Source of the DNA: Agrococcus jenensis
Lineage (GTDB): Bacteria; Actinomycetota; Actinomycetes; Actinomycetales; Microbacteriaceae
DNA length: 64,000 bases
Direction of reading: 5' to 3'
Assembly (NCBI RefSeq): GCF_003752465.1
Contig: NZ_RKHJ01000001.1
Coordinates: 2,728,001-2,792,000 of the forward strand
A program made the position numbers and the translations under genes. A model generated the notes under the pieces. That model saw nothing but the letters and a program-made list of their open reading frames with translations, was not told the DNA's origin and searched no databases. Shown here piece by piece: positions 56,940-64,000 of this stretch (positions are counted from its first letter, which is position 1; each line of letters opens with the position of its first letter).

Positions 56940-58082
56940 TCACCGACGCCGCGTGGCGGTGACGACGAACTTCGCGTTGCGGGAGACCTGGCGGGTCTCG
57001 CCGATCCGGTCGAGCAGCGGGCGGTAGCCGAGGTGGCCGTTCCACACGCACCACAGCTCACCGCCGTGCGCGAGCGCCCGGCCCGCGTCGGCGATGAGCC
57101 GCTCCGCGATGCCCGTGTGCACCGCGGCGCCGATGTGGAACGGCGGGTTCAGCAGGATGAGGGGCACGGAGGCGTCGGGCACGTCCTCGAGGCCGTCGGC
57201 CTGCCGCACGACGACGCGGTCCTCCACCGCGTTCGCGGCGGCCGTCGCCCGCGCCGACGCCGCCGCCGCGGCGGAGGCGTCGGTCGCGAGCACGCGGATG
57301 TCGGGGAGCGCGAGCGCGAGCGCGACGCCGAGCACGCCGGTGCCGCACGCCAGGTCGACGACCTGCGGCGCATCCGCCGCGAGCGGCCGGTCGAGGATCT
57401 CCGGCAGGTGGGCGAGCAGCGTCTGCGCACCGATGTCGATGGAGGTGCCGGCGAACGCCCCGCCGTGGGCCGCGACGATGAGCGGCTCCCCCGCGACGTC
57501 GTGCCGGCGCGTGCGCGGCCAGCTGATGCCGGGCCGCCGCGGCGCCTGGGCGCGCAGCACGCGCGACTTGCGCCAGCCGAGCGACGCGTGGACGCTGCGG
57601 AAGCTGCGCTCGAGCAGCGCGTTCATGCTCATCGACATGTGCTTCACGCGCCCGCCGGCGACGAGCACGACGCGCTCGTCGGCGTGCGTGGCGACGAGCT
57701 CGGCGATCTCGTCGAGCTCGTCGAGCGACCGGGGCAGCTGCAGCAGCACGAGCCGCGCGCCCTCCACGAGCGAGGCGTCGAGCGGATGGTGCGCGAAGCC
57801 CGTCATGCCCGCCGCTGCCGCGTTCGCGTCGAGCGCCCGCTCCCCGACGATCGAGTCCTGGTGCACCCGCACGTGCTCGGCACCGTCGTGCAGCGCGCCG
57901 AGGGTGAGCGCCCCGTGCCGGTCGCCGATTACGACGACGTCGGCGGGCATCCTGCCTTGTGCCGTCCCCCCGGCCGCCTCGTCGAGGATGAGCGCGTCGC
58001 TCGCGTCGTGCGCCTGCAGCGCCGCGTCCTCGACGTCGGGCCACCGGCGGAGGCCTGCGAAGAGGGCGTCGCGGTCGGTCAC
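56940..58082 (-). CDS. Class I SAM-dependent methyltransferase (RsmC/RlmG-like)
   Basis: A 380-residue protein with two related halves. The N-terminal one lacks a full SAM site, whereas the C-terminal half has VVDLACGTGVLGVALAL (motif I), VLATDASAAAAASARATAAA and LLNPPFHIGAAVHTGIAERL. The NPPFH motif is typical of N2-guanine rRNA methyltransferases (RsmC, RlmG). A 23S or 16S target is likely but not certain. The GTG start has GAGGAT six bases upstream; a start 12 codons earlier is possible. Confidence 0.88.
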   Translation of the reverse strand: MTDRDALFAGLRRWPDVEDAALQAHDASDALILDEAAGGTAQGRMPADVVVIGDRHGALTLGALHDGAEHVRVHQDSIVGERALDANAAAAGMTGFAHHPLDASLVEGARLVLLQLPRSLDELDEIAELVATHADERVVLVAGGRVKHMSMSMNALLERSFRSVHASLGWRKSRVLRAQAPRRPGISWPRTRRHDVAGEPLIVAAHGGAFAGTSIDIGAQTLLAHLPEILDRPLAADAPQVVDLACGTGVLGVALALALPDIRVLATDASAAAAASARATAAANAVEDRVVVRQADGLEDVPDASVPLILLNPPFHIGAAVHTGIAERLIADAGRALAHGGELWCVWNGHLGYRPLLDRIGETRQVSRNAKFVVTATRRR

Positions 58083-58088
58083 CCGTCG

Positions 58089-58137
58089 ATCCTCGCACCT
58101 CGCGCATCTGGCGGGCATCCGTCGCAGGGAGTACGTT
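58089..58137. promoter_or_regulatory. Divergent -10 boxes (methyltransferase and flavoprotein)
   Basis: GAGGAT (minus, 58089-58094) and TACGTT (plus, 58132-58137) end six and seven bases before the two GTG starts. Both genes look leaderless. Confidence 0.45.
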
Positions 58138-58144
58138 CGCCCGC

Positions 58145-59515
58145 GTGACCACGGAACAGCGTTACGTCGCCCCCGCCGCCCTCACCTCCCTCGCCGCCAG
58201 CCTCCGCGGTCGCCTCACCACCACCGACGACCCCGGCTACGACGCCGAGCGCTCCCCCTGGAACCTCGCCGTCGACCAGCGCCCCGCCGCGATCGCCCAC
58301 CCCGCGGGCGTCGACGACCTGCGAGCGATCCTCGCCTTCGCCCGCGACAGCGGCGCGACCGTCACCGTGCAGCCGAACGGGCACGGCGCCTCGGGCTCGC
58401 TCGAGGGGGCGATCCTCACGCGTCCTGCCGCCTTCGACCGGCTCGAGATCGACGCGGATGCGCGCACCGCGGTCGTCGGCGCGGGCGTGCAGTGGGGCGC
58501 GGTGATCGCGGCGCTCGACGGCACGGGCCTCGTCGTGCCCTCCGGCACGAGCCGGGTGGTGAGCCCCGCCGGCTACCTGCTGGGCGGCGGGCACTCGTGG
58601 CTGAGCCGCTGGGCCGGGCTCGGCGCGCAGTCGTTGCGGGCCGCGTGGATCGTGCGGCCGGACGGCACGCACGAGCGCGTGGACGACGCCTCCGACCCCG
58701 ACACCATGTGGGCGCTGCGCGGCGCCGGCGGCACGGTCGGCATCGTGACCGAGCTCGAGATCGACCTGCTCGAAGCGCCGACACTCTTTGGCGGCTCGCT
58801 CGTGTTCTCGGCCGCCGACGGACCCGCGGTGCTGCGGGCCGTGCGCGATGCGGCGGCGGACGCCCCCGAGGGGCTCGGGCTGTTCGTCTCGACGATGCGC
58901 ATGCCGGACGCGCCGATGCTGCCGGAGCAGGTGCGCGGGCGCAGCTTCACGACCGTCGACGTGCTCGCACGCGCGGAGGCGGACCTCGCACCCCTCGCCG
59001 GCCTGCGCGCTGTCGCGACGCCGATCCGCGAGCAGCTCGGCGCGACCACCCAGGCGGCGATGGCCGCGATGTCGATGGAGCCCGAGGATCCGTCGCCGAG
59101 CCGCGGCAGCTCGATCGCGCTGGACGCGCTGCCCGACCCGGTGATCGACGAGCTGCTCGAGTGGCGCGCGCTGCCCGAGCAGGCGCCGCTCATCGGCGTG
59201 ACGATGCGCATGCTCGGCGGTGCGCTCGACGCGCCGCAGCGTCCGGGCTTCGCGACGCTCGCGGGTGCCTCGTGGCTCTCGATGGGGCTCGCGCCGATGT
59301 TCCCGAGCGCACCGCCCGAGGCGGGCGCAGCGAGCCTCGCCGGTCTCGACGCGCTGCTGCGGCCGCACGCCTCCGAGCGGATGGTGCCGACCTTCCTCGG
59401 CGAGGACGACACGCTCGAGCGCTGCGCGACTGCCGACGACCTCGCGCGGCTGCGCGCGATCCGCGACGCCGCCGACCCCGACGGCGTGCTGCACGAGGGG
59501 CGACTCCCCCGCTGA
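58145..59515 (+). CDS. FAD-binding oxidoreductase (PCMH/BBE type)
   Basis: A 456-residue flavoprotein of the vanillyl-alcohol oxidase/PCMH family. The FAD domain has AIAHPAGVDDLRAILAFA, VTVQPNGHGASGSLEG (equivalent of the flavin-linking GGHS loop), VVGAGVQWGAVIAALD, SPAGYLLGGGHSWLSRWAGL and GAGGTVGIVTELEIDL. A substrate domain and short C-terminal region follow, lacking the usual berberine-bridge end. No secretion signal is seen. It could oxidise a sugar or alcohol; the substrate is not known. The GTG is the leaderless start. Confidence 0.87.
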   Translation: MTTEQRYVAPAALTSLAASLRGRLTTTDDPGYDAERSPWNLAVDQRPAAIAHPAGVDDLRAILAFARDSGATVTVQPNGHGASGSLEGAILTRPAAFDRLEIDADARTAVVGAGVQWGAVIAALDGTGLVVPSGTSRVVSPAGYLLGGGHSWLSRWAGLGAQSLRAAWIVRPDGTHERVDDASDPDTMWALRGAGGTVGIVTELEIDLLEAPTLFGGSLVFSAADGPAVLRAVRDAAADAPEGLGLFVSTMRMPDAPMLPEQVRGRSFTTVDVLARAEADLAPLAGLRAVATPIREQLGATTQAAMAAMSMEPEDPSPSRGSSIALDALPDPVIDELLEWRALPEQAPLIGVTMRMLGGALDAPQRPGFATLAGASWLSMGLAPMFPSAPPEAGAASLAGLDALLRPHASERMVPTFLGEDDTLERCATADDLARLRAIRDAADPDGVLHEGRLPR

Positions 59516-59516
59516 C

Positions 59517-59535
59517 CTCGCCGCTGCTCGGCGAG
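59517..59535. terminator. Hairpin between convergent genes
   Basis: CTCGCCG and CGGCGAG pair over 7 bp with a 5-base loop, starting one base after the flavoprotein stop. Confidence 0.55.
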
Positions 59536-59547
59536 CCAGGCGACGGC

Positions 59548-60267
59548 TCAGCGCGAGCGTTCGAGCGCGCCCCGCGCGACCTCGGCGATCGCACGCACGC
59601 CGGCCGACGCGCGATCCGCCGTCGTGCACGCGAGGCTCACCGCGACGACGTCGTTGCGGGCGACGATCGCCGTCACGACCTCCACGACGCGCTCGAGCGA
59701 CGGTCCGCCGCCCACCGGGAACAGCAGGCCGGGGAGGTCCGCGACGTGCAGCACGACCGGGCGGTCGGCCTCCGCCGCGTGGAGCGGCTCGTGCCGCACG
59801 CGCGAGGCGGCGAGGAAGGCCGCCTCCGGCGGGTCGAGGTCGCGCCCGTCGAGCAGCACCACGTCGCCCTCGTCGAGCGGCCGCAGGCCCAGCGCCTCGG
59901 GGACCGTGCGGTCGGCACCGCCGAGCAGCTGCCGGATCGGCATGCCGCCGAGGTAGCCGGAGGCGCTTGTCTCCGGCGACTGCACGTCGCCGTGGGCGTC
60001 GAGCCAGACGACGACCGGGTCGTCGCCGACGCGCTGCACGCCGGCCACGACCGCGAGCGCGGCGACGCAGTCGCCCGAGAGCACGAGCGGCACCGCGCCG
60101 CGCGCGCGCTCCGCGGCGACCGCATCCGCGATGCCGCGCGCGATGACCGCCATGCGCTCCCACGGCGCTGCATCCGGCAGCGACGGGTCGAGCACGGTCG
60201 CGGCGTCGAGCGGCCAGCCGCCGCGCAGTCGCTCATCGAGGTGGAACGGCGACAGGATGACCGGCAT
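59548..60267 (-). CDS. Arginase/agmatinase-like protein with altered metal ligands
   Basis: A 239-residue ureohydrolase fold. DAHGDVQSPETSASGYLGGM keeps the first manganese Asp-x-His-x-Asp cluster, but VLSGDCVAALAVVAGV has Cys where classical arginases have the metal His (GGDHS), and LHVADLPGLLF stands where SxDxDxxDP normally supplies two more ligands. It is shorter than arginase (~300). It may use one metal or act as a non-catalytic relative; such GGDC variants recur in actinobacteria. The ATG is leaderless (TAGCGT six bases upstream). Confidence 0.8.
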   Translation of the reverse strand: MPVILSPFHLDERLRGGWPLDAATVLDPSLPDAAPWERMAVIARGIADAVAAERARGAVPLVLSGDCVAALAVVAGVQRVGDDPVVVWLDAHGDVQSPETSASGYLGGMPIRQLLGGADRTVPEALGLRPLDEGDVVLLDGRDLDPPEAAFLAASRVRHEPLHAAEADRPVVLHVADLPGLLFPVGGGPSLERVVEVVTAIVARNDVVAVSLACTTADRASAGVRAIAEVARGALERSR

Positions 60268-60273
60268 GCGGTC

Positions 60274-60354
60274 ACGCTAGCCCGCGTGCCGAGCCTTGGA
60301 CGTGCGAATGCCGGAGAACGTTGGGATGTGCTTCGCGCGGCGCCGACCTAGCGT
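60274..60354. promoter_or_regulatory. Divergent -10 boxes (arginase-like and lipoprotein genes)
   Basis: TAGCGT occurs on each strand: minus at 60274-60279, six bases before the arginase-like ATG, and plus at 60349-60354, six bases before the lipoprotein ATG. Confidence 0.5.
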
Positions 60355-60360
60355 GATGCC

Positions 60361-61035
60361 ATGAGAAGCATCGTGCTCGGCGGCATCGCGGCCGCATCGC
60401 TCGTCCTCGCCCTCGCCGGCTGCGCTACGACAGCCGGGAGCGCGCCCGACGCCCCCGCATCACCGGGCGCGACCGACAGCCCTACCGCTCCAGCCGCACC
60501 CGTCGGTACGGGCGCTGACGCGCAGGCACGGCTCGCCGACCTGCCGACCCCGAGCGCCACCGAGCCCGTGCTCGCGATCGGCACCGTGCTCGAGCAGGAC
60601 GGCGGCGCGATCCTCTGCGTCGGTGCCGTGGCCGAGTCCGCGCCGCCGCAGTGCGACGGCCCCGAGCTGCTCGGGTGGGACTGGGCCGCGTTCGACCACG
60701 AGGAGACCGGCGGCGTGCGCTGGGTGCAGGGCGTCGCCATCGAGGGCACCTACGACGCGGAGGCGCAGACCTTCACGCCGACGGGCGAGCCGACGAGCGC
60801 CGCCGCCATCCAGCTGCCCGCGGTCGAGACGCCCGAGGGCGAGCTCGACGAGGCGACGATCGCGGCCGTGCAGGAGGACCTGACGACCATCCCCGGGCCG
60901 AACATGCTCGGCAGCTGGGGCGAGCGCGGCACGGTCGTGCTGAACGTCACCTACGACGACGGCTCGGTGCAGGCTGCCATCGACGACATCTACGGCGACG
61001 GCGTGGTCTTCGTGGTGCCGGCGCTGCGCGGCTGA
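60361..61035 (+). CDS. Secreted lipoprotein of unknown function
   Basis: A 224-residue lipoprotein with signal peptide and lipobox (SLVLALAGC, Cys about 21), then a ~45-residue Ala/Pro/Thr linker and a compact beta-rich domain of ~160 residues with two Cys (AILCVGAV, PPQCDGPELLGWDW) that may form a disulfide. I do not recognise the family. It ends seven bases from the smc stop on the opposite strand. Confidence 0.75.
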   Translation: MRSIVLGGIAAASLVLALAGCATTAGSAPDAPASPGATDSPTAPAAPVGTGADAQARLADLPTPSATEPVLAIGTVLEQDGGAILCVGAVAESAPPQCDGPELLGWDWAAFDHEETGGVRWVQGVAIEGTYDAEAQTFTPTGEPTSAAAIQLPAVETPEGELDEATIAAVQEDLTTIPGPNMLGSWGERGTVVLNVTYDDGSVQAAIDDIYGDGVVFVVPALRG

Positions 61036-61041
61036 CGCCCG

Positions 61042-64000
61042 CTACGCCTCGACGCGCTCCCGCTCGCGCACCGTGCGCTGGCCGACGACCGCCGAGACGC
61101 CGTCCTGTCGCATCGAGACGCCGTAGAGGGCATCCGCGATCTCCATCGTGCGCTTCTGGTGCGTGATGATGATGAGCTGACTCGCCTCGCGCAGCTGTTC
61201 GAAGACGGTCAGCAGTCGCCCGAGGTTGGCGTCGTCGAGCGCCGCCTCCACCTCGTCCATGATGTAGAACGGGCTCGGCCGCGCCTTGAAGATCGCGACC
61301 ATGAGCGCGACCGCCGCGAGCGAGCGCTCGCCGCCCGAGAGCAGCGAGATGCGGTCGATCTTCTTGCCCGCCGGCCGCACCGTCACCTCGATGCCCGTCT
61401 CGAGCATGTTGTCGGGGTCCGTGAGCGCAAGCGCGCCCGAGCCGCCCGGGAACAGGATCGGGAAGACCTCGGTGAAGGCCGCCTTCGTGTCCTCGAAGGC
61501 CGCCGCGAAGATCTGCTCCATCGTCACGTCGAGATCGGCGATGATCTGCTCGAGGTCCTTGCGAGTGGACGCGAGGTCGGCGAGCTGCTCGGTGAGGAAC
61601 GTGTGGCGCTGCTCGAGCGCGGCGAACTCCTCGAGCGCGAGCGGGTTGACGCGGCCGAGGCGAGCGAGCTTGCGCTCGGCGTCCTGCAGCCGGGCCTGCT
61701 CCGCTTTGCGGTCCCAGCCCTCCTCCGGCGCGTGCTCGGCGACGAGCACCGCCTCCTCGAGGCCCAGCTCGCTGCCGGCGCGCTCGAGCAGGTTCGACAG
61801 GTGCAGCCGCTGCTCGTACGCCTCCATCTCGGCGACGTGCACGTGCTCGGTGATCACCTGCAGCCGCTCGCGCAGGCTCGCCTCGTCGCGGCGCAGCCTG
61901 CCGAGCTCCTCGTTGCGGTCGCGTCGCGCGGCCTCGCGCTCGGCGAGCACGCCGCGGGCGTCGGCGACCGATCGCTCGGCGACGCCGAGCACCGGCGGGA
62001 TCGCGGCGAGCACCCGTGCCGCCTGCTCGCGCTGGCGCTCGCGCAGCACGGCGCGCCGCGCGGCCTCCTCAGCGCGCGCCCGCTGCGCCTCGACGTCGCG
62101 GGCGAGCGACTCGGCGCGGGCGAGCTCGGCGCGCACGCGCTCGCGCGCCGTCTCGAGCTCGATGCGCAGGTCCGTCTCGGCCGTGCGCGCGGCCTCCAGC
62201 TCCTGCAGCATCCCGTCGCGCGCGGACGCGTCGAGCATCGGCCGCGGCTTGGCCTGGAAGCGCTCGAGGGCGAGCTGCGCAGCCTCGACGCCCTCCGCGG
62301 CCTCGCGGATGCCCTGCCTCGCCTCGGCGAGCGCGGCCTCGGCCCGCTGGTGCTCACCGGTCGCCGACTCGAGCCGGGCCCGAGCCCGGCTGCGCTGCTC
62401 GCCGCGCGCCGCCGACGCCGCGTCGTGCGCGCGGAGCTCCTCGAGCGCCTCCTGCGCGCCGCGCTTGGCCTGCTGGTGCGCCTGGCGCGCGTCCTCGAGC
62501 GCGCCCGCCTCCCGCTCGATCGCGGTCGAGAGCTCGTCGAGCCGCTCGGTCGCCGCGTCGCGCTCGGCGAGCAGCTCGAGCCGCGACTGCGCGTCGTCGC
62601 TGCCGCCGCGCAGCAGGTACTCGCTCACGTAGTCGCCGCGCCTCGTCACGATCGTCACCGGCGCGCCGAGCTCGAGCGCCGCGATCGCCGGCCCCGCCTG
62701 CTGCGCCGCCTCGAGCGAGTCGACGACGAACGTGAACGCGAGCACGCCCAGCACGCCGGCCGGCGCATCCACGACCGACGGCGCGTGCACGGCCCCCTCG
62801 ATGGGCCGCACGCCGGGCCGCATGGGCGTCGCATCCGCGACGACCGCCTCGACGCGGCCGAGGCCGGCCTCGTGCGCGTGCTCGATCGCGGCCGCAGCGG
62901 CCTCGCGCGTGTCGGCGAGCACCGCCTCGCCGAGCGTGCCGAGCGCCGCCGCGATCGCCGCCTCGAAGCCCTTCTTGACCTTCACCCGCTCGGCCACCAG
63001 GCCTCGGAGTCCCGGGATGCCCGCATCGACGAGACCGGCGGACGCGTTCGCGGTCGCGAGCGCCGCCGTGAGGGCCGAGGTGCGGGCGGCGAGCGCATCG
63101 CGCTCGCGCTCGACCGCGTGGAGCGCCTCGCGCCGCTCGTCGAGGTCGGCGGAGAGTGCAGCCTGCCGGTCGTCGGCGTCGCGGTAGCGCTGCGCGAGCG
63201 ACTCGGCGTCGCCGTCGGCCTGATCATCGCCGAGGTCGGTGGCGGCGCCCTGCGCGTCGGCGAGCCGCTGCTCGGCGTTCGCGAGCGCACTCGCGCGTCG
63301 CGCGACCTCCGCCTCGCGGGCGGCGAGCGTCGACTGCGCGACCTCGACCTTCGAGCGATGGGCGGCAGCCTCGAGGTCGTGGCGCGAGACCAGCGCGGCC
63401 TGCGCGGCGATCTCCTCGTCGAGCGAGTCGAGCCCGGCGCGGGCCAGCGCGGTCGCCGACGCGGCCTTGCCCAGGCGACCCTCGGCATCCGCCACCCGAG
63501 CGCCGAGCGCCGCGGCCTCGTCGCGCGCGGCCTGCACCATGTCGGGCGTGATGAGCGGTGCCGCGTCGCCGACCTCCGGCGCCTCCTCGAGCAGCGCGAG
63601 CCGCTGCCCCGCGAGCGCGTGCAGCGACTGCAGGCGCGAGAGCTCCCGCTCGAGCGCGTGGGCGACGGTGCGGGCCCGGTCGACGTCGTCGCCGACCATC
63701 GACTCCTCGATGCGGCCGGCGCGCAGGCGCGCCTGCTCGAGCTGCTCCTGCAGCACGATCCGCTCCGACTTGCGCTCCGACTCCGAGCGGGCGGCCGACT
63801 CCAGCTGCTGGCGCAGCCCGATGACCTCGTCGGCCATGAGCCGTGCGCGAGCGTCGCGGACGGTCGCCTGGATGGTCGCGGCCTCCTTCGCGATCTCGGC
63901 CTGCTGACCGAGGGGCTTGAGCTGGCGGCGGATCTCGCCCGTGAGGTCCTGCAGCCGCGTGAGGTTCGCCTGCATCGCGTCGAGCTTGCGGAGCGTCTTC
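61042..64000 (-). CDS. smc: Chromosome segregation protein SMC (5' end outside window)
   Basis: The C-terminal ~985 residues of SMC, which with ScpAB loads on DNA to condense the chromosome. The sequence reads off the window in frame, so the ATP-binding head N-half is missing. It shows the end of coil 1, the hinge (GIPGLRGLVAERVKVKKGFE at about 320 from the visible start), coil 2, and the C-terminal head with ISLLSGGERSLAAVALMVAI, YIMDEVEAALDDANLGRLL and ITHQKRTMEIADALYGVSM. Its distance from ftsY (7.6 kb) is larger than the adjacency seen in many actinobacteria. Confidence 0.97.
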   Translation of the reverse strand, partial: KTLRKLDAMQANLTRLQDLTGEIRRQLKPLGQQAEIAKEAATIQATVRDARARLMADEVIGLRQQLESAARSESERKSERIVLQEQLEQARLRAGRIEESMVGDDVDRARTVAHALERELSRLQSLHALAGQRLALLEEAPEVGDAAPLITPDMVQAARDEAAALGARVADAEGRLGKAASATALARAGLDSLDEEIAAQAALVSRHDLEAAAHRSKVEVAQSTLAAREAEVARRASALANAEQRLADAQGAATDLGDDQADGDAESLAQRYRDADDRQAALSADLDERREALHAVERERDALAARTSALTAALATANASAGLVDAGIPGLRGLVAERVKVKKGFEAAIAAALGTLGEAVLADTREAAAAAIEHAHEAGLGRVEAVVADATPMRPGVRPIEGAVHAPSVVDAPAGVLGVLAFTFVVDSLEAAQQAGPAIAALELGAPVTIVTRRGDYVSEYLLRGGSDDAQSRLELLAERDAATERLDELSTAIEREAGALEDARQAHQQAKRGAQEALEELRAHDAASAARGEQRSRARARLESATGEHQRAEAALAEARQGIREAAEGVEAAQLALERFQAKPRPMLDASARDGMLQELEAARTAETDLRIELETARERVRAELARAESLARDVEAQRARAEEAARRAVLRERQREQAARVLAAIPPVLGVAERSVADARGVLAEREAARRDRNEELGRLRRDEASLRERLQVITEHVHVAEMEAYEQRLHLSNLLERAGSELGLEEAVLVAEHAPEEGWDRKAEQARLQDAERKLARLGRVNPLALEEFAALEQRHTFLTEQLADLASTRKDLEQIIADLDVTMEQIFAAAFEDTKAAFTEVFPILFPGGSGALALTDPDNMLETGIEVTVRPAGKKIDRISLLSGGERSLAAVALMVAIFKARPSPFYIMDEVEAALDDANLGRLLTVFEQLREASQLIIITHQKRTMEIADALYGVSMRQDGVSAVVGQRTVRERERVEA

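Noticed and set aside
57094..60351. 1085-codon open frame over the methyltransferase, flavoprotein and arginase-like genes
   Set aside because: Its sequence is Arg/Ala/Ser-rich without motifs and runs through three well-supported genes on both strands.

Overview
The window is chromosomal DNA of a very GC-rich Gram-positive actinobacterium. The gene families and their order (GlgE maltosyltransferase, DUF2469, F420-type luciferase-like oxidoreductase, DivIVA-domain protein, the yraN-rnhB-lepB-rplS-trmD-rimM-rpsP block) fit the Microbacteriaceae; an Agrococcus-like genus is my guess only. I saw no phage, transposon, CRISPR, rRNA or tRNA gene.

Layout. 0-9 kb: an ATPase cut by the window edge, a DinB-like protein, ligA (NAD+ DNA ligase), two small membrane proteins, mnmA with a nearby cysteine desulfurase (tRNA thiolation), a glycosyltransferase and a membrane protein. 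8.6-17.6 kb: alpha-glucan block with glgX and glgP and the overlapping pair glgE-glgB (debranching, phosphorolysis, maltose-1-phosphate polymerisation, branching). 17.6-18.0 kb: a gene-free stretch between convergent genes, with a strong hairpin followed by 20-bp repeats in one register. 18-24.5 kb: thioredoxin-TPR protein, a large membrane protein with an internal lipobox, AI-2E-type permease, hydrolase, zinc-ribbon protein, secreted lytic transglycosylase and DivIVA-domain protein.

24.5-64 kb: a conserved informational backbone all on the minus strand, read right to left as smc, ftsY, ffh, rpsP, KH, rimM, trmD, rplS, lepB, rnhB, DUF2469, yraN, comM, dprA, phosphoesterase, xerC, rpsB, tsf, pyrH, frr, cdsA. 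Accessory cassettes sit between these genes: an iron-box-controlled siderophore ABC importer with a glutamate-cysteine ligase-like enzyme, oxidoreductase, acetyltransferase and NAD-binding protein (41-49 kb); a degenerate adenylate-forming enzyme and a membrane protein (50.7-52.6 kb); and TerC with a manganese riboswitch, a DNA glycosylase, DUF817, a methyltransferase, a flavoprotein, an arginase-like protein and a lipoprotein (53.5-61 kb).

Regulation visible in the sequence. About twenty genes carry a TAnnnT-type box 6-9 bases before a GTG or ATG with no ribosome-binding site, the signature of leaderless mRNAs; this also fixes many start codons. Other signals are a 19-bp iron box, a yybP-ykoY riboswitch, a palindrome over the lytic transglycosylase promoter, a candidate L19 leader and several GC-rich hairpin terminators. 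No obviously new multi-gene system is present. The best leads are the 20-bp array, the divergent promoter with overlapping -10 boxes, the rplS leader, and three odd proteins: the internal-lipobox protein, the degenerate adenylate-forming enzyme and the arginase-like protein.
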